Shown here piece by piece: positions 37,196-44,717 of a stretch of DNA of 46,154 bases. The notes under the pieces were generated by a model. It made no database searches, was not told the origin of the DNA, and saw only the letters and a program-made list of their open reading frames with translations. Position 1 is the stretch's first letter; every line of letters begins with the position of its first letter. Source of the stretch: Aequorivita aquimaris (GTDB lineage: Bacteria; Bacteroidota; Bacteroidia; Flavobacteriales; Flavobacteriaceae); assembly GCF_001573155.1 (NCBI RefSeq), contig NZ_JRWG01000013.1, positions 1 to 46,154 of the forward strand, given 5' to 3'. Position numbers and translations under genes: made by a program.

Positions 37196-38257
37196 TTGGC
37201 TTCAACTAAAAAATTAAGTTTTCTCGACAGTTATCTCACGCTTTGGATTTTTATTGCGATGGCGCTGGGTGTTGGCATCGGTTATTTTGCGCCCAATTTT
37301 CCGGAGTTTCTGAATTCCTTTAATAGTGGCAGCACAAACATTCCCATAGCCATTGGTTTGATATTAATGATGTATCCGCCCTTGGCAAAGGTAAATTACG
37401 CACTATTGCCAAAGGTTTTCCGAAATACAAAAATTCTTTCCATTTCGCTTGTTCTCAATTGGATTATTGGCCCTGTGTTGATGTTTATTCTGGCAATTAT
37501 CTTTTTAAGCGACTATCCGGAATATATGGTCGGACTTATTTTGATTGGTCTGGCGCGTTGCATCGCCATGGTTTTGGTTTGGAACGACCTGGCCGAAGGT
37601 AGCAGTGTATACGGTGCCGGTTTGGTTGCGCTGAACAGTATTTTTCAAGTGTTTGCCTATAGTTTTTACGCTTGGCTTTTTATTACGGTGCTTCCGCCCT
37701 ATTTTGGGTTTGAAGGGGCCATTGTGAATATTTCCATAGCGACAATAGCAGAAAGTGTTGCCATTTATTTGGGGATTCCGTTTGTAATGGGAATATTTAG
37801 CAGACTTATTTTAGTGAAACTTAAAGGCGAAGTATGGTACAATCAGAAATTTATTCCCGCAATTTCTCCCATAACCCTGATTGCGCTTTTGTTTACCATT
37901 GTAGTCATGTTTTCCCTAAAAGGTGAATTGATTGTGCAAATACCAATGGATGTTTTGATTATCGCCGTGCCCTTGCTTATTTATTTTGCATTGATGTTCC
38001 TTATTGGATTTTTCGTTACAAAAGCGATGGGGACAACCTACGATAAAACTGCAGCAGTTGCTTTTACGGCGGCCGGCAACAATTTTGAATTGGCCATTGC
38101 AGTAGCCATTGTCGTTTTTGGATTAAATTCCGGGCAAGCTTTTACGGGGGTAATTGGCCCATTGGTAGAAGTTCCAGCTTTAATTTTATTGGTGCGGGTT
38201 TCTTTTTGGCTACGGAAGAAATATTTCACAAAAGAAACACTTAAACCACATTCCTGA
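37196..38257 (+). CDS. acr3: Arsenite efflux transporter ACR3
   Basis: 353 residues with ten membrane segments (BART fold). It starts at TTG 37196, three bases after the preceding stop, with no nearby ATG that keeps the first helix whole. The key ACR3 motif [16 protein letters not shown] carries the essential thiolate cysteine, C122. A second conserved stretch is [14 protein letters not shown] with a downstream G-P-L-V-E-V-P. It exports arsenite using the proton gradient. Last recognised gene of the arsenic operon. Confidence 0.95.
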   Translation: MASTKKLSFLDSYLTLWIFIAMALGVGIGYFAPNFPEFLNSFNSGSTNIPIAIGLILMMYPPLAKVNYALLPKVFRNTKILSISLVLNWIIGPVLMFILAIIFLSDYPEYMVGLILIGLARCIAMVLVWNDLAEGSSVYGAGLVALNSIFQVFAYSFYAWLFITVLPPYFGFEGAIVNISIATIAESVAIYLGIPFVMGIFSRLILVKLKGEVWYNQKFIPAISPITLIALLFTIVVMFSLKGELIVQIPMDVLIIAVPLLIYFALMFLIGFFVTKAMGTTYDKTAAVAFTAAGNNFELAIAVAIVVFGLNSGQAFTGVIGPLVEVPALILLVRVSFWLRKKYFTKETLKPHS

Positions 38258-38302
38258 TTTAAGTTTTGAATTTGAGTGAAAAAAATGTTTTATTTTGGCT
38301 TA

Positions 38303-38653
38303 ATGAATCCAAAACTAAAAGCCAAAATAATCAGGTTCAGTTTTTTGCTGAATGCCTTTATCTTTTTTATTGGCGGACTGGGCCTAGTGGAGGATGGCAA
38401 GACTGGGCTGGCAATGCTTCAATTTGTAACAGCGGTTTTTAACCTATTTATGGTACTGGGCAAACTTTCCCCAAAAAAATACTTAAGACTGAACTACACT
38501 ATACTCGGCCTCAATATACTTGTGGCGGCAAGTACGGCTTTTGATTATTATGTGATGGGGAAGGGAAAAATTACCTATGTCTGGTTTTTTGCAGCCGCTA
38601 TGTACGCTATTGCCCTCGGAGTACAAATAGTAAAACAGCGGCGCGCCGTATAA
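38303..38653 (+). CDS. Small polytopic membrane protein of unknown function
   Basis: 116 residues from ATG 38303 (M-N-P-K-L-K-A-K-I-I-R-F). A GTG at 38276 would add nine residues. Four hydrophobic segments are visible: about 11-29, 38-53, 61-78 and 88-104. It lies 45 bp after acr3 on the same strand, so it may share the transcript. No arsenic-specific motif or cysteine pair is seen. The family is not recognised. Confidence 0.65.
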   Translation: MNPKLKAKIIRFSFLLNAFIFFIGGLGLVEDGKTGLAMLQFVTAVFNLFMVLGKLSPKKYLRLNYTILGLNILVAASTAFDYYVMGKGKITYVWFFAAAMYAIALGVQIVKQRRAV

Positions 38654-38723
38654 AGGATGTGGGTCCTGGGACGGGCAAACTGGAGGCACACAGGAAGTAT
38701 CTATGGGGTATATATGAAGTATA

Positions 38724-38783
38724 GTCGGCATGGAGTCGGCATAAGTCGGCTTACGGTCGGCTTGCAGTCGGCATAGGGTCGGC
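38724..38783. repeat. Six GTCGGC boxes spaced 10-11 bp apart
   Basis: GTCGGC begins at 38724, 38735, 38745, 38756, 38767 and 38778, the intervals being 11, 10, 11, 11 and 11. Each box is followed by A or T (GTCGGCAT or GTCGGCTT). Spacing equals one DNA turn, so all boxes face the same side of the helix. The array ends about 10 bp upstream of the candidate promoter of the next gene. Confidence 0.9.
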
Positions 38784-38792
38784 TTGAAACAC

Positions 38793-38823
38793 TTGTTTTT
38801 GAGAGAAAATGTTTCTAAATTTA
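38793..38823 (+). promoter_or_regulatory. Candidate promoter of the 38849 gene
   Basis: TTG at 38793-38795, 20 bp, then TAAATTTA (38816-38823), one mismatch to TAnnTTTG. It is immediately downstream of the phased GTCGGC array. Confidence 0.4.
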
Positions 38824-38848
38824 TATTAGAAACCAACAAGCGGTAATT

Positions 38849-39505
38849 ATGGGAGGATTTAACTACGAAAATAATAAAAAAAATCCCCGGATTTACAAGA
38901 ACAGCGAAGAATTAACATTGTGTAGCGTATTTGTCAAGGAATTCAAGATTTCGCTACATCCTATTCTTTGCCATTTAAATGACGGCAGCCTGCACCAACG
39001 CCTGATGCAATTATTCCTGAAAATCAAGGCGCTTGATAAAGATTCCGTCCCCGGATCCAGAAATGTAGGGCAAGGGTTAAAAACGCTAAAGGGACAGCAG
39101 TTACTACGGGAATTCGTATTTACGCCGAAGGCAGGCATACGGCAGCATTTTGGAAATCCGAGGATCGACGCCTTGGATTTTTCATTGGAGTGGGCAAGAT
39201 TCAACCCGGCTGATGCCAAATTTCCCAAAGGCGCCACCCACTTTGAGCTATTCTATTGCCTGCTTGTTTACGATGCAGCTACCAATACCTTTGTTACTTA
39301 TGAGGCTCCTATCCTTAGGAGATCCAAGGAGGATCGGTCTGAAAGATTAGTGCAAACACTTGAGGGGGGACCCACAAAAGAGGAAGGACTACAGTATATA
39401 CCTGTTTTGGGATTACGGTTTATGGAGGTCCTGGGGGAAGAGGAATATGCGAATTTTGGCAAGGATGCGGTTGGGATTGAGGTTTTAGGGGTATATATGA
39501 GTTGA
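38849..39505 (+). CDS. Hypothetical protein behind the phased repeat array
   Basis: 218 residues, soluble, no signal peptide or membrane helix. The first half is basic and helical (F-V-K-E-F-K-I-S-L-H, L-M-Q-L-F-L-K-I-K-A-L-D, G-L-K-T-L-K-G-Q-Q-L-L). The second half reads P-K-G-A-T-H-F-E-L-F-Y-C-L-L-V-Y then a strand-rich end. I have an impression of similar proteins recurring in Bacteroidota genomes but cannot name a family. Its upstream region with six phased GTCGGC boxes and its place at the edge of the accessory region suggest a selfish or specially regulated gene. Confidence 0.7.
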   Translation: MGGFNYENNKKNPRIYKNSEELTLCSVFVKEFKISLHPILCHLNDGSLHQRLMQLFLKIKALDKDSVPGSRNVGQGLKTLKGQQLLREFVFTPKAGIRQHFGNPRIDALDFSLEWARFNPADAKFPKGATHFELFYCLLVYDAATNTFVTYEAPILRRSKEDRSERLVQTLEGGPTKEEGLQYIPVLGLRFMEVLGEEEYANFGKDAVGIEVLGVYMS

Positions 39506-39524
39506 AGGGGTGAGTTTTAAATAC

Positions 39525-39557
39525 CAAATTCCAAATCACAAATTCCAAATCACAAAT
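39525..39557. repeat. Tandem 14-bp repeat CAAATTCCAAATCA
   Basis: Two perfect copies (39525-39538, 39539-39552) are followed by a partial third. It lies between the hypothetical gene and the start of the recombinase remnant. Confidence 0.85.
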
Positions 39558-39585
39558 AATTTTAAATACTCAATATTTCAATACA

Positions 39586-40065
39586 GTATAGGAGGTTGCG
39601 AGGGGGAGATGTTTTGCGTTTAAGGGAAGGGATATTTGAAGGGATGATGGCTACATTTTTATAAAAGACAGTAAGGGCAAGCGCGACCGGCATACGGTAT
39701 TGAGCCCTGTGCTCCTGGTACTCTTGCGACAATATTACAAGCAATTTAAACCCGCTTACTGGTTGTTTGAAGGCCAGGATGGGGGGCAGTATTCTTCCAA
39801 AAGTATACAGAGTATTTTTAGAAGTGCGGTGAAAGCCACCAATTCAAATCCGTGGAGCACGCCGCACACGCTTCGGCACAGTTTTGCCACCCACCTTATG
39901 GAGCGTGGCGTAAACATACGATACATCCAGAGCGCCCTGGGTCATGCCAGCACGAAGACCACCGAGGTTTACACCCGTGTTTTGGGAATAAACAGTAAAA
40001 CATTAAAGAGCCCCTTGGATACCTTGTATGAATCGGTTACATTTGATAAATCACAGAACATATGA
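39586..40065 (+). pseudogene. Decayed tyrosine recombinase (integron-integrase-like C-terminal half)
   Basis: From 39664 the intact part carries [17 protein letters not shown], the catalytic H-x-x-R box in [25 protein letters not shown] (nucleophile Tyr) and the end K-S-P-L-D-T-L, like IntI and related Bacteroidota integrases. Upstream a second frame gives L-R-G-G-D-V-L-R-L-R-E-G, matching the first catalytic-Arg region, but it joins the rest only through a frameshift near 39640. The N-terminal SAM-like domain is absent. It is therefore truncated and frameshifted. It ends inside the first attC-like site and points the same way as the cassettes. Confidence 0.85.
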
Positions 40066-40118
40066 CATGCGCACATGTGTGATATAGCAGCAATAGGCAT
40101 GTCGTATATACACATGTT
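40057..40118 (+). other. attC/attI-like site A at the recombinase end of the array
   Basis: It runs from AAC to GTT in 62 nt. It shares GCGCACATGTG (40069-40079), AGCAATA, and GTATATACACATGTT (40104-40118) with sites B (42234) and C (44718). AACAT at the start pairs with ATGTT at the end. An inner arm, ACATGTGTGATATA, pairs with TATATACACATGT. Being next to the recombinase it may be the attI equivalent, or the attC of a lost cassette. Confidence 0.65.
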
Positions 40119-40127
40119 GGCAAACAT

Positions 40128-41411
40128 ATGAAAACAAACTACATTCTTTACCTATTAATTTTGTGCTTTACGACGATAAGCTGTGATAATTTATCTGAAA
40201 AAGAAAAAAAAGCTCAAGAATATATGGCTCAAATTGCCACTAATACAAACAAAATGATGAAGCTACCAGCAAAAGTTGATGACTACACTTTTGCGGAGAA
40301 AGTTAAATTTGATAGAAATACAAACACAATCATTTATAGTTATGTAATCGACAAAGAAGATTATGGCTCTGACACGCAATTTCATAACACTTTTAAACAG
40401 ATAGAAAGTGAACAAATAAATAGAGCAAAAGAAAATCAAGGTAAAAATCCAAATTATCAAACATTAGGAATTATTATAAGGTCAATTTATAAAAACAAAG
40501 AAAATGACATTTTATATAGTTTTGATATAACCCCAAAAGACTACATAAAAACTGAACTTAAACAGTCGAATACCAAGAATGACAAGGATTTAGCCAACTT
40601 ATTTTCAGATAACGCTTTTCAATTAGAGTTTAATCAAGGTGTAAATTTTACATTTGGAGAAAAATTAAATCAAGCCAAAAAATGGGATTATGTAACGAAA
40701 GATTCAACAGAAACGACAACTTTAAACTTAAAAACCGATATTGGAAATCCATTTGGAGAGATAGTAGAAAAAAACGAAATAACTGTTGAGATAGTTTTAA
40801 AATATAAAACTGGTACAGTTAAATTTCAATCAAAAAAATATCGTGATTACCTTACAGTTTCAGAAAAATTAAAAGACTTTAATGTAACTAACTTTTTTGA
40901 AAACAAATCAACAAGTTTAGAGGAGTTGCAAAAATACGCAGATTATCTTGACGTAATTAAAACTTATGTGGTTGAGGACAAATCAAACAAAAAGGAGGTT
41001 GAACAAAATGAAAAAGACAAAAAATCAATACAACAACTTACATACAAATATTCTGATAAAGACTTAAAAAATCTTGAAAAATCGCTTGAAGAATTTGAAA
41101 TCTATTTTGACAATAGCGAACAATTCAATTACTTTATTGATTTAACTAAAGACCAAATCAGTCCAAATTTGATTAATTCAAAAAGTAATTTCTGTTTAAG
41201 ATTATTTAACGACTTTGAACAAATTGAAGATAGTAACGATATAAAACAAATTCCAACTATCAATAAATTTAAGGTAGAAAATGCAGAGGTAAACATTTAT
41301 TTTACTGCATCTAACACAAATGGCTTTGATTTTAATGATAAAGTAAAAACAATTAATATTAAGGAAAAATGGAACAACCATTTTGTAAATAATAACATCT
41401 ATGAAAAATAA
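40128..41411 (+). CDS. Cassette 1 gene a: lipoprotein of unknown function
   Basis: 427 residues. The signal peptide ends T-T-I-S-C, a lipobox with cysteine 19, so an envelope lipoprotein. The rest is charged, Lys/Asn/Glu-rich, with no motif I recognise. A predicted helical charged stretch covers about 250-320. Base composition is much more AT-rich than the backbone: the line starting 40501 has about 23% GC. The ATG is only 12 bp after the GTT of the cassette boundary. Its end overlaps the next gene by 11 bases. Confidence 0.75.
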   Translation: MKTNYILYLLILCFTTISCDNLSEKEKKAQEYMAQIATNTNKMMKLPAKVDDYTFAEKVKFDRNTNTIIYSYVIDKEDYGSDTQFHNTFKQIESEQINRAKENQGKNPNYQTLGIIIRSIYKNKENDILYSFDITPKDYIKTELKQSNTKNDKDLANLFSDNAFQLEFNQGVNFTFGEKLNQAKKWDYVTKDSTETTTLNLKTDIGNPFGEIVEKNEITVEIVLKYKTGTVKFQSKKYRDYLTVSEKLKDFNVTNFFENKSTSLEELQKYADYLDVIKTYVVEDKSNKKEVEQNEKDKKSIQQLTYKYSDKDLKNLEKSLEEFEIYFDNSEQFNYFIDLTKDQISPNLINSKSNFCLRLFNDFEQIEDSNDIKQIPTINKFKVENAEVNIYFTASNTNGFDFNDKVKTINIKEKWNNHFVNNNIYEK

Positions 41412-41709
41412 ACCATTAATCCTTCTCGAAGTTCTTGAAAAGTTTAAAAACAAAAAAGGAGAATTATTTGAAGTAGTTAAGCCAAAAAACATATTGCTTG
41501 AAATTATTGATAAAGAACAAAATTCGGACTTTTACTTTAACATCGTGGATTATAAAATAAGCGAAAAGTTTGAAATACAAATTGACAGAAAACCTCAAAG
41601 TAAAAGGCAGACAAAAAACTATCAGGAATGGATTGAAGCTTCTGAACTCGAAACTAAATTTAACGATTGGACAAAGCTATTAGAGGAATACGAAAAACTA
41701 AAAGAATAA
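41401..41709 (+). CDS. Cassette 1 gene b: small soluble unknown
   Basis: 102 residues, charged, no signal peptide. It contains Q-E-W-I-E-A-S-E-L-E-T-K-F-N-D-W-T-K-L-L-E helical C-terminal segments. It overlaps the lipoprotein gene by 11 bp (ATG 41401) and so is translationally coupled. It ends 4 bp before the cassette's closing boundary GTTTGCCAAC. Two coupled genes in one cassette is less usual than one. Confidence 0.65.
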   Translation: MKNKPLILLEVLEKFKNKKGELFEVVKPKNILLEIIDKEQNSDFYFNIVDYKISEKFEIQIDRKPQSKRQTKNYQEWIEASELETKFNDWTKLLEEYEKLKE

Positions 41710-41723
41710 ATACGTTTGCCAAC

Positions 41724-42233
41724 AAAGATCTGAGTTGAAAAACAAATCTTTTTAGTTCAATTTGGATACAAATTTCTCATCATAGGGCAAACCGCTTTTT
41801 GCGATTGCAAATGCCTGTTTCAGCAGTTTGTTAGCCACCGCAATAAGTGCCAGTTTTTTGCTCTTTCCCTTTGCCGCAATGCGTTCATAGATCTCCCTAC
41901 AGGCTTTGTTGTGCTTGTACGCCGAGAATGCGCACAGGAAGAGAAGGTTCCTGAGTTTCTGGTTGCCCACCTTTGATATTCTGCTCTTGCCCCTCGCTGG
42001 TGCGCGATTGCATTGCGTTCCTCGCTGGATTGCATCGCGTTCCATCCAGATTGTTCTTCAACTGCTAAAGACTCGTTCAACCCTCCCTATTTATAAATTC
42101 ACTTACATGCACGAGCAGGTCCACGGCTTAAAGCTTTTTTCCCTATATTTGATTTCTCCCCACTTAATTTGCGTCTTATTACGGTTTTCCGTACTGCAAA
42201 AGCTTTACTTTTAAATTTATATTTGGAATCAAT
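41724..42233 (-). mobile_element. Internally deleted IS110-family element, copy 1
   Basis: 510 bp between two AAC triplets. Near one end is the C-terminal part of an IS110-type transposase (minus strand). The rest is noncoding, including a perfect hairpin TACGG-TTTT-CCGTA near 42180-42193. A full IS110 element is over 1 kb, so the middle is missing while both ends seem kept. The same element lies at the identical position of another attC (44208-44717). IS1111-attC group elements, a branch of IS110, are known to insert in attC sites. Confidence 0.75.
41752..42045 (-). pseudogene. IS110-family transposase, C-terminal remnant (copy 1)
   Basis: 97 codons readable. S-R-I-S-K-V-G-N-Q-K-L-R-N-L-L is followed by A-Y-K-H-N-K-A-C-R-E-I-Y-E-R, then K-G-K-S-K-K-L-A-L-I-A-V-A-N-K-L-L: the C-terminal (Transposase_20) domain of IS110/IS116/IS902 transposases. 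About the first 240 residues, with the RuvC-like DEDD domain, are absent. The first 16 residues come from a duplicated GCAATGCAATCC-type sequence rather than from transposase. Confidence 0.88.
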
Positions 42234-42344
42234 AACTTGCGCACATGTGCGGGATAACAGCAATAACAGTTTAAAAACATGCGTATATACACATGTTAGC
42301 GGCAAGCTGTCCGAAACCAACAACTAACATCAAACCAAAAAATT

Positions 42345-43265
42345 ATGAAACAACCTGAAATTTTGAAAGGACATTTCCAACTGACTTTTTGGACGTGTAT
42401 TTTGTCACTTTTCTCAGCATCAACGCTATTTGCCCAGTCATTTGAAGAGCTTAACCATCTGGAAGGCAACAAAACAAAAACTTATTATAGCAACGGCTCA
42501 AAAGAACAAGCTGAAACAATGGCAAAACGTTGCGACAATGTTATCTCATTTTACAAATCGCTTATCAACTTTGAGCCAACCGTTACTTTATTGGTTTTAT
42601 CGCCAGACGACTGGAGTAAATACACCAAGTTTCCGGTTTATGGAATGCCTCATTATGATGATGTCAAAACCCTTATTGTCGCATCGGAAGACAACGATTT
42701 TTGGAAAAGTTTCATTCCACCGTTAGACCAGCTTCCAAAAGAACTTGCTCAACAAATTTCCAAAACATATTCTGACAAAAACAATTCATTGTCAATGCGT
42801 GACTTTTTCGATTTGTTGGCTATTCACGAATTAGGACACGCATTTCACGAACAAGGCGGACTTACTATGCAACGCAAATGGATGGGAGAATTGTTTGCCA
42901 ACATTCTACTTCATACTTACATAGCAGAAAAAGAACCCGAATTGTTACCTGCTCTTACAGTTTTTCCACAAATGGTTGTATCGTCAACAAATAAAAGTGA
43001 ATTGAAATTTACCACATTAAATGAACTTGAAAACAATTATGACTTGATTGGTCAAAAATACCCCAAAAACTATGGATGGTATCAATGCCGTTGGCACAAA
43101 GCCGCAGGTGAAATCTATGATTCGGGAAAAACAAAGGCGTTTAAAAAACTATGGCTGGCATTGAAGAAACAGAATGAATTGTTAGATGATGCTGCTTTTG
43201 AAAAATTATTGTCAAAAAAAGTGCATAAAAGTGCTGCAAACGTTCAACTGAAATGGGACGAATAA
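42345..43265 (+). CDS. Cassette 2 gene: secreted zinc metallopeptidase-like protein
   Basis: 306 residues. The signal peptide ends L-F-A-Q near residue 31. H161-E-L-G-H165 is a zinc-binding HExxH. The G-E182-L-F-A-N segment 17 residues later can supply a third Glu ligand, as in gluzincins. W-M precedes it. N-terminal to this lies a strand-rich region with L-L-V-L-S-P-D-D-W. Base composition is closer to the backbone than cassettes 1 and 4. The gene starts 48 bp after the cassette boundary and ends 6 bp before the closing R'' end. Activity is inferred from the motif only. Confidence 0.8.
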   Translation: MKQPEILKGHFQLTFWTCILSLFSASTLFAQSFEELNHLEGNKTKTYYSNGSKEQAETMAKRCDNVISFYKSLINFEPTVTLLVLSPDDWSKYTKFPVYGMPHYDDVKTLIVASEDNDFWKSFIPPLDQLPKELAQQISKTYSDKNNSLSMRDFFDLLAIHELGHAFHEQGGLTMQRKWMGELFANILLHTYIAEKEPELLPALTVFPQMVVSSTNKSELKFTTLNELENNYDLIGQKYPKNYGWYQCRWHKAAGEIYDSGKTKAFKKLWLALKKQNELLDDAAFEKLLSKKVHKSAANVQLKWDE

Positions 43266-43271
43266 AAGCCA

Positions 43272-43407
43272 GCCGCTAACAAGGTATTGCCAAAAGCGGG
43301 GCTGAACGGCTTCGATTGGACATTTGTGCAAGGTTCAACAGTTGTAATTCTATTGAACTTTTGTGCTAAAATTCCCCGCCTTCGGCAATACCCAAAACGT
43401 TATGGGC
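43272..43407 (+). other. attC of cassette 2: complete bulged hairpin
   Basis: It starts with GCCGCTAAC (43272-43280) and ends at GTTATGGGC (43399-43407). Between them are nested arms: GGTATTGCC (43283-43291) with GGCAATACC (43384-43392), and GCGGGG (43296-43301) with CCCCGC (43374-43379), separated by 4-nt unpaired stretches on both sides. An inner GTTCAA / TTGAAC (43333, 43353) lies further in. About 130 nt in all, near the size of Vibrio VCR sites. AAC...GTT outer ends and mismatched spacers fit attC architecture. Confidence 0.78.
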
Positions 43408-43417
43408 AAGGTAAAAA

Positions 43418-44206
43418 ATGACAACACAGAAAATAAATAACGTTAAACAAACAATTGGATTTTTCTCAATGACCATAGCTTGGGCATTGATGAATATTCT
43501 GAATTCAATTTACCTTGTTTCAGAAGATGGAAAAGCAGACGACAGCGGAGTTATTATTTTTTGGTCGGGACTTTTCATAACAATTGCTTGGGCTATTTTT
43601 ATTATTTGGCCATTAAATCGACTTGAACATTCAAAAAAATTATTCAAACCCCAAATATTTATTTTAGTATCGACAGTTTATGGAGCATTGACATATTCAA
43701 TAATTGTAGGTGGAATTTTTAGAAGTTTTGAATTAGTTACAATGTTTTTACCTCAGGCAATTCTAGTCGGGTTTTTCTTCGGACTTGCCTACTCGGTTTT
43801 AATAAAGAACCAAAAACTAATCGAATTACTTAACCAAAGACCATTAACAAAGACAATCTTCTTTCTATCGCCAGTAATAATTCTAGGATTTTTTTTGTGG
43901 TTTTTACCGCTTGTCGCACCAAACTTGGTTTACCGTTATATGACTGATGAAATCCGACAGAAAATTGTGGTTAAGACAATACCAAAATTCAAAGTAGGAG
44001 ACGAAATCGAGCCTTTGAAAAAGGCGTTACCAGGATATTTTGACCACATAGAGAATGGTTCAGGAAATATGTCAGCAACTATGGAAGATTTTGCATTTGT
44101 GATTCAAGTAAACTGCGGAAAAATAATAAGACTCGAATATGGACAAAGCCAGTTCGATATTGACGGAACGATTTACGGAAAATTACAAGAAAAACCCTGC
44201 CCATAA
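43418..44206 (+). CDS. Cassette 3 gene: polytopic membrane protein of unknown function
   Basis: 262 residues. Five hydrophobic segments are visible (about 11-32, 46-64, 75-95, 107-127, 147-167). A C-terminal soluble domain of about 90 residues follows, with I-P-K-F-K-V-G-D-E-I and I-R-L-E-Y-G-Q-S-Q-F-D. No family is recognised. The ATG lies 18 bp after the G of the boundary GTT. The TAA stop lies inside the closing boundary TGCCCATAAC, so the cassette has no spare sequence at its end. Confidence 0.72.
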   Translation: MTTQKINNVKQTIGFFSMTIAWALMNILNSIYLVSEDGKADDSGVIIFWSGLFITIAWAIFIIWPLNRLEHSKKLFKPQIFILVSTVYGALTYSIIVGGIFRSFELVTMFLPQAILVGFFFGLAYSVLIKNQKLIELLNQRPLTKTIFFLSPVIILGFFLWFLPLVAPNLVYRYMTDEIRQKIVVKTIPKFKVGDEIEPLKKALPGYFDHIENGSGNMSATMEDFAFVIQVNCGKIIRLEYGQSQFDIDGTIYGKLQEKPCP

Positions 44207-44207
44207 C

Positions 44208-44717
44208 AAAGATCTGAGTTGAAAAACAAATCTTTTTAGTTCAATTTGGATACAAATTTCTCATCATAGGGCAAACCGCTTTTTGCGATTGCAAATGCCT
44301 GTTTCAGCAGTTTGTTAGCCACCGCAATAAGTGCCAGTTTTTTGCTCTTTCCCTTTGCCACAATGCGTTCATAGATCTCCCTACAGGCTTTGTTGTGCTT
44401 GCACGCCGAGAATGCGCACAGGAATAGAAGGTTCCTGAGTTTCTGGTTGCCCACCTTTGATATTCTGCTCTTGCCCCTCGCTGGTGCGCGATTGCATTGC
44501 GTTCCTTGCTGGATTGCATCGCGTTCCATCCAGATGGTTCTTCAACTGCTAAAGACTCGTTCAACCCTCCCTATTTATAAATTCACTTACATGCACGAGC
44601 AGGCCCACGGCTTAAAGCTTTTTTCCCTATATTTGATTTCTCCCCACTTAATTTGCTTCATCTTACGGTTTTCCGTACTGCAAAAGCTTTACTTTTAAAT
44701 TTATATTTGGAATCATT
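44208..44717 (-). mobile_element. Internally deleted IS110-family element, copy 2
   Basis: Same length (510 bp), same orientation, same internal deletion and same insertion point after AAC as copy 1. The shared deletion shows that the two derive from one already truncated ancestor. Confidence 0.75.
44236..44529 (-). pseudogene. IS110-family transposase, C-terminal remnant (copy 2)
   Basis: 97 codons differing from copy 1 at a few residues (for example C-K-H-N for Y-K-H-N, R-I-V-A for R-I-A-A). Only the C-terminal domain is present, so it cannot be an active transposase alone. Confidence 0.88.

Larger units (their letters stand above)
41721..42297 (+). repeat. 577-bp direct repeat, copy 1 (copy 2 at 44205-44782)
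   Basis: Aligned by eye to 44205-44782, it shows ten substitutions and one single-base indel, about 98% identity. Both copies run exactly from the AAC of one cassette end to the GTT of the next cassette start. The flanking cassette genes are unrelated. Confidence 0.95.
41714..42303 (+). other. attC of cassette 1, split by an IS110-family derived element
   Basis: R''-type end GTTTGCCAAC (41714-41723), then a 510-bp insert (41724-42233), then site B: AAC (42234) through GCGCACATGTG (42239-42249) and GTATATACACATGTT (42283-42297), running into the next cassette start GTTAGCGGC (42295-42303). Without the insert the site would be about 70 nt. AACTTGCGCACATGTGCG pairs imperfectly, without gaps, with the right arm. 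Bulged, imperfect stems are normal for attC. Confidence 0.7.

Noticed and set aside
38724-38783. CRISPR or attC array
   Set aside because: Boxes are 6-8 bp at 10-11 bp intervals with no dyad symmetry. It is too short for either.
41752-42045. Active IS110 transposase gene
   Set aside because: Only the C-terminal domain is present. The catalytic DEDD part is missing in both copies.
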